In this document: positions 1 to 11,798 of the stretch, piece after piece
How positions within the stretch are numbered: the stretch's first letter is position 1
Layout: every line of letters begins with the position of its first letter
Source: Lomentospora prolificans
Taxonomy: Eukaryota; Ascomycota; Sordariomycetes; Microascales; Microascaceae
DNA length: 64,000 bases
Assembly (NCBI GenBank): GCA_029532625.1
Contig: JARFXM010000003.1
Coordinates: 2,232,001 to 2,296,000 of the forward strand
Direction of reading: 5' to 3'
Notes under the pieces: model-generated
What the model was told of the DNA's origin: nothing
Database searches by the model: none
What the model saw: the letters and a program-made list of their open reading frames with translations, nothing else
Program-made: the position numbers and the translations under genes

Positions 1-2288
1 GCTGGTGAGGGTCTAAGTTAGCAAAGAAAAAAAGAGCTCGGCGAAAGATAAGCAATCCAGAACTAGCTACGCCGATGTTGTTGGCCTTTCTACCAAACAT
101 AGTTCATTCGTTTGTAGCTAGGGTAGCAGCAACGACGGCGAGGGAATATGTCATAGCCTCATGAGGCACAGGCCAAGACAAGGGCAGGGTGGGGAATGGT
201 GCTCAAAATTCTGGACACGTACCCAACAAACCAGGCAACTGAAGGAGACGAAGGGTTAGCACAAAGACAATCCTTTCTTAGGAGAACATCCAGAACGGAA
301 GGCAGGATTGAGGATGTGGAAAGGTGCTAAGCTTCCGCACGAAGAAATGGCAGGCACTGCACCAGAAAGCCAAGAACAAAGGGGAGAAACGTACACTGGA
401 GAGTCTTTGCGAGTGTCAAAAGCCTCTCAGTCAAGGGGAGGCTCGCAGACGGTGGAGGAGCCATGATATCGACTGACGAGAACGAGTCGCTTGGCTACAG
501 ATAAAGTAAAAAAGTGTCGGTCGGCACAGATGCGCGGGAGATGTCGTCACGAGGTATGCGTGACAGGCGGAAATTCGGCGGTTCGTGGTCGAGCGACAAG
601 AGTTGAGGGTGCAAACAGAGAGGATCGGAGCGCAGATGTCGGTCGCAAGACGATGGTGAGGTTAACGCGACAGGAGGTTGCGGAGGGATAGCTAGAGAAA
701 AAGGAACAGGAGATGAGGTGGTGCAAGGAAATCTGGAGGAGGAAGAGGGAAAGAATGACGGGAGAGGAAATTTGTCAAGAAATGATGTCGACAGGTCCAA
801 GTACCGCCGCACTGCTCGGCTGGCTGGCTACCTGCTGGCTCAGGTCAAATGTTAAAACGTGGGTGGCTGGCAATTCCGGTGTGTTCGGCAGCACAGCCAG
901 CCAGCCAGACACCAGCTGGGCCGGGCCTGGCCACGCTAAACTACAACTCGAATGTACTTGACCTGATCCAATGCGCCAGCCAGATCCAAAGTGCCCACAA
1001 CCACATTGATCGTTGTTGATGCTTGCAGGCTACACCGGCTGGCTGTGCTCTGATAGTGCTGGCTCACAAAAAGTTACGTAGCTCGCGCCCACTAAGCCCG
1101 CTAAGTTCCAGTCCACGTCACAAACGGGAAGGTGTTTGGGGCGCTCATTCCAGCTTCGGCCGACATGTTCATGCCAAAAAACCAAGCTCTGCAACAATCG
1201 TCAAAGCAAGGTGCCTATCCACGAGCTGTTTAGAACAGATCCATGAGTGTATTCCCGAAGTCCCTTGCGGCCAGGTGGCATACTGAGGAATCAAGGTCTC
1301 CTTAACCAGAAACGTTTCTTAAACCGTTGCGCAAGCTATTAGGCTACTGAACTAATAATTATCATGACGACGACGCGGGTTCGTAATCAGCACATGCCGG
1401 GCAGCCCTCAGAGACAGAGACGCGAAACGAAGCCAAAAGAACCAGTCCCCTCCCGCAACACACAGCATGACATTTATGACTCGAGAAAAGAGGCCACCTA
1501 ATAAGCTACAAGCGGGCCTTCGTTGAGACAAACTGCAAATTGAACATAGCCGATCCTTGCAAGAGCCAACATCGATTTAGTCTTTCAATTGTTAACCCTC
1601 CAGTCCGTACCCCGACTTTTCGTTGTTCTATAAAACAGGAAGCCTACGCTTGGGATTTCATCTTTTTTACCAGAGCTTCATCTCACAGTGTCGTCATCAT
1701 GCGACGTCACCACACTCGCTTCGCCGGAAAGTAGACAGTTCACTTCTTCTAAAATCCAACTACTCGCCATATTTGGTTGGACGGTACGTGCCGATTTCTT
1801 TCGCACCCAGCGGACGTCCCGAATCCGGCCGCGGTTGCGCTTAATTGCACGGCCATCGCCAGGTCTTGTTTCTCCTCGAGACACAGCAGCGATCAGCAGC
1901 CATTTACTCAAATTCATTGTGCATATTTGTAACATAAACTAGCGTGCTCTTATTGCGCCCTGATACGGCCATCTATATCTCTTTCGACCAACAGGTGCGA
2001 TGACAATTCCCTTCAAAACCACTGTCCCTAACGTACAAATTGTCCGTCCGTAAATCTCCATGCAGCCTTGAGCGTCAAATAGGTCGCCTTCTGAGAGTGT
2101 AATGAGAGCAACGCCTCAATTTGGTGGTTATCCAGCTCTCGCGTTCTCGCCCCGCCTCTGGTTTGCCGCGAGTAATGCACTATGGGTATCATGAGTAGAA
2201 ATACAGCGCCTCTCCAATGCAATGGTGTGTAAAAACAGATGGAAATTTGAGAAAGGAGCCATCAAGACATTTTTCGGGTCTCCAGCTC
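1..2288. other. Gene-free stretch, left edge
   Basis: No frame here reads like a conserved protein. Bases 500-800 are purine-rich on the plus strand (pyrimidine-rich on the minus strand), which would fit the 5' leader of a minus-strand gene lying left of the window, but this is a guess. Bases 815-1075 hold many copies of GGCTGGCT/AGCCAGCC in both orientations (listed separately). The right end is the 3' flank of the Ctk2-like gene. Open frames in this part are low-complexity and have no recognisable domain. Confidence 0.5.
815..1075. repeat. Cluster of GGCTGGCT / AGCCAGCC motifs
   Basis: The octamer-like word GCTGGCT or its complement AGCCAGC recurs at least seven times in about 260 bases (around 820-842, 868-873, 896-906, 976-982, 1036-1043 and 1060-1066), with direct and inverted copies that could pair. 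A second cluster of the same word is at about 41057-41275. Neither lies in a gene. They could be regulatory sites or relics of a short repeat family; the sequence alone does not decide. Confidence 0.4.
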
Positions 2289-3904
2289 TCAGTGATATCG
2301 GCGACCACTGCCACTGCCACCACCCCCGCCGCCGCCACCTCCACCTCCTCCGCCTCTTCTATCGTGAGGGTGATTATGGTTGCGAGGGTTTCTAGGATAT
2401 GGTCCCCATCCAGCTCCACGACCACCACCTCCACCACCCCCTCCTCCCCCTCTACCTCGCCCTCGAGCTCCGTGTCCGTGTCCATGTCCACGATCTCGTT
2501 GGCGGGGATTATGCTGATTGTCTGGGAATCGCTCGGGCTCGGGGATCGGTTCCTCAACCTCGACCTCAATCTCTTCGTATTCCTCTTTGAAGTATTCTGA
2601 TATATTGCCTGCCTCCCGCCTCGCCTCCTCACGGTCGAAGACGAAACGGAGCGTACTATTTGAGTGTTTGTTACCCGGCTTGAGTGAGTTGTAGGTGGCC
2701 GTCATTGTAAGGGCAGTAATAGAGCCGGGGCCAGCGCCGGGTGCGGTGGCGGCTTGACTCTCCGCCACCCCTCGCTCGACACACGGCTGGCAAGAGAATT
2801 CGTGCCGCGACAGGTCCGGACTCGCGTCTAGTTCTGCATTGATCTTGATCTTAACATCGATAAATCTAGCGAGATCGTAACGCTGTCCGAGCTTGGTCGA
2901 CTTGTGGAACTGGGTATATAAGTCAAGGAGATCAAGAATAGTCTCCATGACGCTCTGCCGCGTGACGTTCCAGCGTGCTGGATTAATTTCACGCACAACA
3001 TCTACGTACTGGCAAGTGACGCGAGAAGTAAGCTCAACGATAGCCAGGACCATCGTTAAGCAGGTCTGCTTGATGGGTACAAAGGTCTTGTACATGTCCA
3101 TAGATACCTCGTAGGCGATCTGTAGGAAAGATCTGCCTTCTTCTGGTCCAAGTAAACTGCGGACGACCTTCATGAGGTACTTCTGAGGGTAGCGTGTTCG
3201 GAAATCGAAGCTAATAATTTCAAGCATCATTCGCTCGAGTCCTACCATAACCCGGGAGGGTTGCTCAAAAAGCTACGCACGAGATGTATTAGCATGCCGT
3301 GAAACGACTTCAATGGGACGAAATTCTTGAGAATGCACATACCTTGTCATCAGGTGTCGTCTGGTGATCGGGATTTTTGAGGTTGTACGCAGCACAAAGG
3401 ATATCTTTTGCCTTCTTTATTGTATCCTCCACTTTGCACGCCAGGAAGAGCGCTGCCATGGCCGAATCTTGGAAGTTATACTCGACCTCTCGATGTCGAA
3501 GACGGAACCGGTGATAGTATACGACAGCTGTATCAAAGGTTCGAACCGGCCTGCAGTCGTTGATTAGACCCAGTACCTCAGTAGCGTAGGCTTTGCATAC
3601 GTGCCGGCCTCGCCGCGAAGGGAAATACGAACAATTGGAGTGCCTTGCGCACGTTATCAATCATCTGAACCCCCTGAAGTCGATAATTGTCCTCGCGGGT
3701 TGGATCTGACCCTGCAGCCCTCTGCATTTGGCGGATATTTTGCTCAAATATGTACTGCTCGGGAACAGTCACGATGCCGGGATGGGGCCCAATGGGCAAC
3801 TCGGGTGCTGCGGAGGCGTCATTATTGTTGTCGGCAGGCCCGGCAATCGAGCCAGCGTCAGGGTTCGAGTCACCTCGTGGTGCGCCGTTGCGTGGTTCTG
3901 CCAT
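2289..3904 (-). CDS. ctk2: CTD kinase cyclin subunit (Ctk2-like), polyglycine tail
   Basis: Cyclin of the CTDK-I / Cdk12-type complex that phosphorylates the RNA polymerase II C-terminal repeat; nuclear. Three exons on the minus strand: 3904-3633, 3550-3343 and 3272-2289; introns of 82 and 70 bp restore one frame of about 487 residues. The start is the first ATG in frame. Family features seen: DNYRLQGVQMIDNVR before the first cyclin box, PVRTFDTAVVYYHRFRLRH and FLACKVEDTIKKAKDIL within it, then EQPSRV and FDFRTRYPQKYL opening the second box. The first donor (GTTCGT) was chosen because it rebuilds the conserved ALQLPVRTFDT junction. After the cyclin fold comes an acidic stretch and a tail of R/G and H/G repeats ending in two runs of about 10-13 glycines, an unusual RNA-binding-like extension. 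Family assignment is firm; the exact gene name is an inference from domain order. Confidence 0.85.
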
Positions 3905-5036
3905 GGAAGAAGCGATGAACGAGTATGTAGTCGCGCGTCGCGACCCGACACCTCTTAATTCCTGAGCAGGAATCCTATTATTAGAATCTCAACAATCTGG
4001 TCACTGATGTATTTCCATACAAACTCCCAGCTAGTAGTAGGATATTCGTTTATAGAAAAGGTTGGAGTTGTTGTGATGTAGATGTGGTTCAGTGGGAAAT
4101 GTCGACGGTGTTGCGAAACCTGCATGAAAGCTCGACATGTCAGAATCTCTAGTGAGCTTGGACAAATCTGCCCCGCGATTACCACTTTGCAGGCCGTGCT
4201 GATACATCCACAGAATCGCACTTCACACGGACTCGTATACTGGACATTTTGAGGCGCTTTCAAGATATTTTTGATCATATTCATAAATAGGTTTAAATTA
4301 TGACTTTTAATAGTATTTCAAAGGTGTTCTACAGAAGCATTAGGGCTCTACTTTTACAAGTTATAAGGACAAGCACCGGGCTTGTGCAGCTTCAGCTTCC
4401 CTGGGCTGTAGGCATTTGTTAGCCACTCCGTCTAGCACAGCATTGGCTTTAATAGGTGAATCGATAATAAATAGTATTTCAGAAAAGAAAGATTTTTCAT
4501 AATATACTTCAAATCCGTCTTGAAACATAATTGAAGTGGATTTCATCAGGAGGAGGCGGCGAGGTAGGAAACATCCCAGGTTTGACTTACCAAAGAGCTC
4601 GAGTAATAGTACCTGTAAATACCGTTGATGCATCGCGCTGCTACTAAAGAGCTATTAAGCTCGTTTGCCCTGGAATGTAAGCTGCCGGGGGCCTCGAAAA
4701 GGCATGGCAATTCGCAATCAAGGGGGTGCTGTCAGCATAATATACACCGAGACGTCGTGTTTTTGCGAGGTGTAGTTTTGGGGTGGAGGTGCGAAGCGAA
4801 AGAACCTCCAAGAGTCGAAGAACAATCGGGGCTTAAAGAACTTCGAGTCGCATTGGTGCCTTACATAAGCACATGGTCGTGGAGGTACGTACCATCCCCG
4901 GGGGGTTCCCAAGGCAGCCGTTTAATAAGATCACCACCTCATTGTTTCAACAACGAGCTGTGACTCCGGTGTTCCGTCCACCTTCGCGAAATCGACATTT
5001 TTCACCTTCACCAGGATACAATTTTAGAACGTCAAT
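3905..5036. other. Intergenic, AT-rich in part
   Basis: Between the divergent starts of the Ctk2-like gene and the thioesterase gene. Bases about 3960-4620 are richer in A/T than the flanking genes and contain only short, stop-interrupted frames; this may be mutated non-coding or old repeat DNA. Bases about 4930-5036 are pyrimidine-rich and fit the promoter and leader of the thioesterase gene. No conserved protein recognised. Confidence 0.4.
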
Positions 5037-6023
5037 ATGCGGTGCATTTTTCTTTCCGAACTCCTTCTCGCCGCGACGACCCTCTCGGTTGTCACATCGG
5101 CTGCGCCGAAGCCCCACGCCGATGACGACTACGAGACTCCCCTCCCGCTGGTTATCTGGCATGGCCTCGGTGACTCCTTTGCCGGAGATGGCATGAAGTC
5201 CGTCGGCGAGCTTGCTGAGGATGTCAATCCTGGAACCTTCGTCTACCAGGTCCAGTTTGGCCAGGATGCCAACGCCGATAGGACCGCCTCTTTCTACGGC
5301 AACGTTACTGCCCAGGTCGACGAGGTTTGCGCCGCCCTCGCCGCACACCCTATTCTCTCCACGGCGCCTGCCATCGATGCTCTCGGATTCTCTCAGGGAG
5401 GACTCTTCCTCCGCGGCTACATCGAGAGGTGCAACAACCCGCCTGTCCGAAGCCTCGTAACATACGGCAGCCCCCACCTGGGAATCTCAAAGTTCCGAGC
5501 CTGCGGCGACACAGACTTCCTCTGCCAAGGCGCCATGGCCCTTCTCAAGCTCAACACTTGGTCTTCTTTCGTCCAGGGCAAGGTTGTGCCTGCTCAGTAC
5601 TACCGTGACCCCCTCGATTACGATCGATACCTCGAACACTCCAACTTCCTCGCTGACATCAACAACGAGAGGCCTCTCAAGAACACCACGTACAAGGAGA
5701 ACCTCGCTACCCTCTCCAACTTTGTTATGGTCATGTTCCAGGATGACTTGACTCTGATTCCCAAGGAATCGTCTTGGTTCCAAGACGTCAACGGTACTGA
5801 GGTCATTCCTCTCCGCGACACAAAACTCTACAAAGAGGATTGGCTTGGCCTCCGCGAACTCGATAACAAAGGTGCCCTCAAGTTTAGGAGGGTTCCGGGC
5901 GATCACATGAAGATTAGCGAAGAATCGCTCAGGAAGACCATGTCTTCGTACTACGGACCAATTAGCAAGGAGTTCGACCGCGGCGATGAGCAGGCGGAGG
6001 AGCGCATTTCGCTGGAGCTCTAA
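5037..6023 (+). CDS. ppt1: Palmitoyl-protein thioesterase, secreted/lysosomal-type
   Basis: Removes thioester-linked fatty acids from S-acylated proteins in the vacuole/lysosome lumen; human PPT1 is the reference. An intronless frame of 328 residues starts with a signal peptide (hydrophobic residues about 8-22, likely cut after SAA). The alpha/beta-hydrolase fold opens with LPLVIWHGLGDS. The nucleophile elbow GFSQGG puts the catalytic serine at residue 119; the acid is D236 or D237 in MVMFQDD, and the histidine is H290 in PGDHMKIS, so all three catalytic residues are present in order. The C-terminal DLLxxL-like end resembles other PPT1 proteins. Several N-x-S/T sites (for example NVT near 89 and NTT near 216) fit a lumenal protein. 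Length is near the family norm (about 300). Neighbours are unrelated. In budding yeast the gene is absent, but it is general in filamentous fungi. Confidence 0.93.
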   Translation: MRCIFLSELLLAATTLSVVTSAAPKPHADDDYETPLPLVIWHGLGDSFAGDGMKSVGELAEDVNPGTFVYQVQFGQDANADRTASFYGNVTAQVDEVCAALAAHPILSTAPAIDALGFSQGGLFLRGYIERCNNPPVRSLVTYGSPHLGISKFRACGDTDFLCQGAMALLKLNTWSSFVQGKVVPAQYYRDPLDYDRYLEHSNFLADINNERPLKNTTYKENLATLSNFVMVMFQDDLTLIPKESSWFQDVNGTEVIPLRDTKLYKEDWLGLRELDNKGALKFRRVPGDHMKISEESLRKTMSSYYGPISKEFDRGDEQAEERISLEL

Positions 6024-6298
6024 GCTGTCTTTTCTTTTGTTGTAATTTTGCACACGGGTTAAACACGGCCAAAAATGGCCTTAGGGATCAATTGGGAGTT
6101 ACAGTGGGATAACCAGGTCATCAATTTTATATTAGCGAGTACAATGTAAGAACAGCCGTAAGCAGACTGTTTCGAGGAACACAAACGTTTTCTTTCTTAA
6201 GGATTCCAATGCTATGTATTTACACTGAATTTTTGATGTTGATTATCCGACCCACCCAACGCCAGTACAAAACTAGAATGATATGCCATACTTGAAAT

Positions 6299-7489
6299 TC
6301 AATCCAACGCCGCCTTGGCCTTCTCCTTCTGTTTCCGAAGCCTCGTCTTGGTCTCGGCAATCTGCTTCTGGAGGGTAACATCATTGCTAGCAGGCAACTT
6401 CTGCTTCTTGCTCAAAGGCCCTTTCTTTTCCTCTTTATTTCCCTCAAGGGACTTTCGCTTCTTGCCCACGTTCGCCTTCTCGGGTTGTTCAAGAGTCTTG
6501 GCATCAGAGTCGGCAATGACGTCCTTGCCATCGAGCCAAAGCTCCTCGGTCTGCCATATGGGGAGGGCGGTGGTCTCGGACCCCTTGACAAAGATGCTCT
6601 TGACATTGTTCCACTTTTTGGGCACATGCTTCTCGACAAGGGCGGTAGCGACGGCCTGGATGTTCTCGGCGATCTGCTCGGGCTCCCACGAGGCGTAACC
6701 GACTTTGATAGCAGTGTTGGTAGAGGGGGTAAGAGCAACGAGTGCCGAGTTGATAGCCTTCTCGATCTCTGCCGCGATCTCCTTGGGAGACGCGGCGTTG
6801 ATCTCTTCCTCTCCCTTCTGCCTGGATGCCCTCTTGCCCTTGGCTTTGGGCCTCGACTGTTGAAGGACGACGGGGATGGGTCGCTTAGACGTGGTCTTAT
6901 AAAAGGTTTTGCCCAAGGCCTGAGGAAGTCGGTTAATTATCCTGTCATCGCCCAAGAAGATGTCGTGCTCGCCAAAGAGTTGACGCTGAGCTTCGTATTG
7001 TCTATACTTTGCCCTAAGCTTGGTATATCCGATAACTCGGCCTATCCTAGCCCTCAACTCGGCAGGGAATTCGTCCGACGCAACAATGTTCTTGTACGCC
7101 CTCTGGGGGTCAGCCGTGATGAGGCAGATGGATTCGTGAACGTTGGTGTGGAGAGGGTGAGGGAGGGGAATCTTGGCGGGCTTCAATCGATTGGTGTCGA
7201 CGATGTGGCGCTTAGTAGTAAGGGTCATCCAGACGGGAGTTTCCGCGAGGGTGAGGCTGCCATCTTCCTCAATCTCATCAAGGATGTTCTTCTTCCCAGT
7301 GGACTCGGACTTTTGCTTCGATGCCTTCTTAATGTGGGCTAGAAGTGCCTTGGACGCCTTGAGAGTCTGCAAGGGGCAACGTTAGACAAGACTTAGGAAT
7401 AATCACGGGAAGTAGGAATTCCGTACTTGATCAGGGTCAATATGCGCATCGCCTTGAGGGGCGGCGACAACTTGCTTCGAAGGGGCCAT
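6299..7489 (-). CDS. Ribosomal L1-fold ribosome biogenesis protein (Cic1/Utp30-like)
   Basis: Nucleolar factor with a ribosomal protein L1-like domain, a family that binds pre-rRNA (Cic1/Nsa3 in pre-60S, Utp30 in 90S particles). Two exons: 7489-7427 (21 codons) and 7366-6299, joined over a 60 bp intron (GTACGG donor, TTGCAG acceptor), give about 376 residues. The start ATG at 7489 is the first in frame and encodes a short hydrophilic leader. The L1 fold spans roughly residues 25-280, with PVWMTLTTKRHIVDTNRLKP early, ICLITADPQRAYKN and YEAQRQLFGEHDIFLGDDRI in the middle, and PLPHPLHT typical of this eukaryotic group. The last 80 residues are a basic, lysine-rich coil with KKQK-type nuclear signals. 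Which of the two yeast paralogues it matches is undecided; filamentous fungi usually have both. Confidence 0.8.
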
Positions 7490-10127
7490 TTTGTGTGGTC
7501 GAAATGTTCAATTCCCCAGATCCGTTGTCGGATTATTGAACTTTGGAACTTTATCGCAGACAGAAGGGAAAAAAAAAAAGTTTGGGAGGTCGGTGTAGTG
7601 GGGTCCCCGGCAGAATTTTTTCTGCCGAAGGCGGGCAATAAGCTCATAATACACCGAAAAGTATTAGCCAATCAGATATCAGTGGGACTTCGGTGACTTC
7701 GGTGAGCTCGGTGGTACCCGCCCCGAATATCCCCAACCTTGAATTCCGCCATTTTAAGCAGCAGGTCGTACGGGATTATAAGTTGATTCGGATATTCGTT
7801 TACCACTCTCACTGGCACACGCTCGCAGGTTGGCTTTGGACGCGAGTGGGAGATCTGGCTATTTTATTTCAGCCCACTACCCGCTCGACTCGGCTTGAGC
7901 TTGACGCGCCATGACACGCTTGCCCCTCGTTCTACCCCTCGGCACACAAATTGGACCCCCACTGGGAGTATCCAGTGGTGAATGTCCTGTCGGCGCTTTC
8001 TGGCTACCCAAAAAATACCAAAGCTCCAGGGTAGCAAGATGGCGAGGAAGCTCAAGCCTGAATTTTTTTTTGGGAAAATCTATGTCGAGAAGGAAGCCAA
8101 ACAAGGGATACTTTCAGAGCAGCGATAAGCAAGTGCACCATTCTAAGAGCCATTGCGAGGGATATCATGCGTGCTTGCAGAATCACGAAAAAGAAAAAAA
8201 AATACCTATGCAGTTTCTTGCAGGAGGTATTCGAGGGCTAAGACCAGACGCAAAAAGTGTCGATCTGCATGGCCTAGGACAAGAGTAGAAACGGATACAT
8301 GGTGAATGGAGACAGTCACGCTCTAAAACTTGGCTCGATGGAGTCGGAGGCTTTGTCCTTGCGGGGAATGGTGTAATACCATGGTCCATCCAACCGTAGC
8401 TGGCTAGGATTGTCTTACAAACTGGGAGGGAGCGAGGAGGTAAAGAGTATTTCTTTCCCAAGGCGGGAGAGTTCGTCTGGTAGCCACATGGACTACATCA
8501 ATAGCTATATATATAACAAGAGAGAAGCAGAGAAACACTCGTTGCATGTAATCAGACAAGAGAGCTTTTGATCATATCCCTAGTCGCCATGGCTCAATAT
8601 TCGGACGAAATGAGTGGGCTGGCTGATCTCGCGTTTAATAGTTTGCAGCTATGAGAGAATGGAGACTAATAAGTCGCAACGAAATGGCAGACGCGCCTCT
8701 CCCAATGGCCGTGATCCCTGCCACAGTTTTACGTTTGCAGCAAATGCTGTCGTATAAGGTGGTATTAGAATCGAGTGGGGACGTGGATGGGATATTGCTA
8801 ATGGAGAGGAGCAGGTGGCTGTATTACCCCATTTCTAATTACACGTCGTGTCTGCGCAGGTCTCCTCAGTGCTGGCTCAAGATGTCACTTACGACTTTTG
8901 GAACAGCTTGAAAGTGTCTCCAGCGTCTCGTCAATGTACATGTCACGGTTGTGCATATCTTATGCTGGTCCATAGTTAAGATATGTATGAACTTACCAGA
9001 ATTTTCTGGTTAGCGTTTCCTGACCTTCCTGGAAGGAATATCGATTGCAAGAAAGTACTTCGCGAGCGAAAGGGAAAGTAGAACAGAAGGCCAACGCGAT
9101 TATAGGTCTCGAGCCAAGCATCAGGTCCGCGGCCTAGGTGTCTCGAGACGGAAATCATTCGCCTTGAATCCCGTCATTCATCAATGAGTATCAATCACTG
9201 ACGAGCTCAAATTGAATTGGGCGCACTTGGGCTGGCTGCCTAGTGATGTCGTGAGCTGCCGTCCCCTAAATGTCGTGCACAAGCACCTGTAACTGCTTTC
9301 CTGATAGGCGCCCACCCTGCTGTAGGTCAGGCGGGGTGAGCACTGGACAACGCCCGTTCAAGGTTTCAATTGGGTGCATACAGCCGCGGCATAGCGCAGA
9401 TGCAGCGCTGTACAATAGGTACAATGCACCAATGCACCACTACTACGGGGCTCCATCAAAAAACGCCAACGCCAACGCCAACGCGTGCCCACGGACGAGG
9501 GAAAATCGCGTCTCAGGCGGGACCGGCAGAAACACGACCACGACTTCGACTCGTCGTTTAAAGCCACTCGCCCTCCCCTCTTTACCCAAAGAAGCTCCTC
9601 CCAATCCCACACACACGTATCTCACATTTTCCATGCGGTCTCTCAAGACGGCCTCCCGATAAACAGACCGGGCCTGGCCTTTTCCTTCTTTTTTTATTTA
9701 CTCCGAACTTCGAGAAAACCATATCGTCACCAGATCTTGACTCGGCGTCATCCCAGATCTCAGCCACCCTGCAGCATCTCGACTCGACGCCTCCGCCTCC
9801 ACACCAACCCCAACCTCTTGGATTATAAGGCTCGAACTGTACTGGTGCACGTTTGCAACTTCCGGATCGTGGTGGATTGTGTGACACCGCTCGTGGGTTT
9901 TGAAGAAACATCGCGTGGGGAGATATCAAGGAAGGTGCTGGCTGCAAGTGAAAGCCGGAAAGCACGCGCCTGACGCGCTCGGGATTCCATCCCATTAAAC
10001 CCACAACTCGACATAAACTCTCCCTTAGATTCTGACAGCTCCAGCATTCATCTTGATTGTCCCCTCCAATCTCCCTTTCCACCATCTACATGTCAATCCC
10101 CCATGACATGATCTCTGCAGCATTATA
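7490..10127. other. Intergenic stretch of 2.6 kb
   Basis: No gene is supported. Around 8502-8516 there is a TATATATATAAC element, and at 8589 an ATG opens only a 21-codon frame, so a short non-coding or unresolved transcript is possible. A sixfold (AACGCC) run lies near 9462-9483. Bases about 9600-10127 are C/T-rich and form the long promoter and leader of the FHA gene; the several open frames over them are low-complexity and overlap on both strands. Confidence 0.45.
9462..9483. repeat. Short AACGCC tandem repeat
   Basis: The hexamer AACGCC is repeated about 3.7 times without change, in the promoter-side DNA of the FHA gene. A simple microsatellite; no function is implied. Confidence 0.7.
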
Positions 10128-11798
10128 ATGGACTCTTCTCCGCAATCTAAGAATACCGAGCCGACGCTGCCTCCTCCGGCAGCCGGTACCAAGCGTCCGG
10201 CTCCGACACTTCTCCCACCCTTCGAGCCTCTCTCCTCCTCGCCAGGGCTTCCTCGCCCCGCTAAACGCCAGGCTCGTGCCGGCTCGATTGGGGGCAGTGC
10301 GTATCTTAAGTATCCGACGCCTATCCCCACGTCTAGCACCGGCATCCTTTCGAGCTCTCCTCCCGGCGTGCGGCGGAATTCGCGCCCTCAAGCCCTCACT
10401 CACTCGCAGTCTTCCGTCTCGGAACGCGCCCCTTTGTCCGCGGTCCCTTCTATCGTGCTCAACGGCAACGGCGAGACCCTCTTGATGGGCCGTTCTAGCA
10501 ATTCGTCTAACTATCAGCTGTCTGCGAACCGTCTCGTATCAAGGGTGCATGTCAAAGCGAGATATATCCCGGCATCATCTCCTCTCGAGCCCAACAAGAT
10601 TGAAATCCTCTGCAATGGTTGGAATGGACTCAAGTTGCACTGCCAGGGACGCACGTATGAGCTATGGAAGGGCGATTCGTTCACCTCTGAGACAGAGGGT
10701 ACAGAAATCATGTTGGATGTTCAAGATGCGCGTGTCATGATCCAGTGGCCTAAGAGAGATACGCCGTCAAACCTCTCCGACTCGTCGTGGGACGACTCTC
10801 CACGTTCGCGAGCTGCTCCTGGCAGTGTACTGCAATCAAGTCCTCTGCGCCGCTCAACCCGAATCGAATCTCCAGAGTCCCCCACGCCAGCTACGAATCT
10901 GCTGAGCTCGAAGAGGCTACAGATGCTCCTTCCGGACGACAAAGAGAACGATACCCGGGGCGAGAATGTGGAAATCTATGTAGATCCCAGTAGCGATGAG
11001 GGTGAGGCCGTTCAACAGTCGATCGAGGTCGTGCAGGACCCCAACTCGAGTCACTCTACGGACATGACGCACTCATTCTCGTCTGACCTGAGTGAACCTG
11101 ATGATGATGATGAGAACGACCCCGATGAGGAGAATGATCCAATCGTACATTCGTTCGGTCCCTTTGGTGCCAACTTGTCAAACCGCCTCGCGTCCATCAC
11201 AGCCTCGTCCCCTAAGGTCAACAAGTCCCCGAAGCGCTCACGAGTTCCTCCAGTCTGTGAGCAGCGTGACTTGGCGCCCAGAAGCCCCACCATTAAATCT
11301 GAGAAAGATCGATCCACTACGGCCTCGGCGGAGCCAGAGGCGGAGTATTCGAACCCTGTTGTTTCGAATCACGTCATTAACCAGCTCGCGTATTCTCGTC
11401 TTTCGTCAACCCCTCTCTCTACTATTATGCACAACCTGCCCATTGAGGAGCAAAAAACTGTTACCAAGGCTCAACTGCAAAAGTTGATTGAGTCGACCAT
11501 CTGCATTGGTATCATCGAGCGTCAAGGCAAAGATGCAGCGGGCAAGCCGCTGGAGAGCGAATACTACTATGTTCCTGAACACGATACGGATGAGCAGAGG
11601 CGAGCCGCAGTTGTAGATGGCCTCAGGAAGCCAAGTCTACGTGCCTGTCGAAAGCAGCACAAGGTAAGCAATTACCAGCCTAGGCACTTATCACTACCCC
11701 TAGTGCCCTGATCTATTTCCTGTCCGAGATATTCCAGAATCGACGGCTAACACATGTGTTCACAGCAATACTACTGGAAGCGACCAAAGACGCCGTAA
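10128..11798 (+). CDS. FHA-domain protein, Tos4/Plm2 type
   Basis: Putative chromatin-associated forkhead-associated protein of the Tos4/Plm2 group, which in yeasts is a G1/S target linked to checkpoint and histone deacetylase function. Exon 1 (10128-11663) and a tiny exon 2 (11766-11798, 11 codons) flank a 102 bp intron and give 522 residues. The FHA core is at about residues 108-207: LLMGRSSNSSNYQL supplies the GR...S of the phosphothreonine pocket and VSRVHVKARY the SxxH motif, followed by NGWNGLKL. The rest is Ser/Pro-rich and disordered with an acidic stretch near residues 320-340. The C-terminal end RACRKQHK-QYYWKRPKTP, split by the intron, is a conserved basic/aromatic tail that confirms the splice. 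Family placement rests on FHA position plus this tail; the yeast function is transferred knowledge. Confidence 0.82.

Noticed and set aside
2189..2632. 147-codon minus frame rich in Glu and Val over the 3' end of the Ctk2-like gene
   Set aside because: It is the shifted reading of the glycine/arginine repeats; the conserved cyclin frame covers the same bases.
4947..5477. 176-codon minus frame opposite the thioesterase gene
   Set aside because: Shadow of a GC-rich coding strand; no domain, and the plus frame has a complete catalytic triad.
6485..7342. 285-codon plus frame opposite the L1-fold gene
   Set aside because: Complement of a Lys/Glu-rich coding sequence; composition is odd (Gly/Leu/Asp) and no motif is seen.
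8589..8654. 21-codon frame downstream of a TATATATATAAC element
   Set aside because: TATA spacing is tempting, but the frame is very short, and no splice continuation or conserved text was found.
9582..10085. 167-codon minus frame and overlapping plus frame upstream of the FHA gene
   Set aside because: Both overlap on opposite strands in C/T-rich leader DNA; no recognisable protein.
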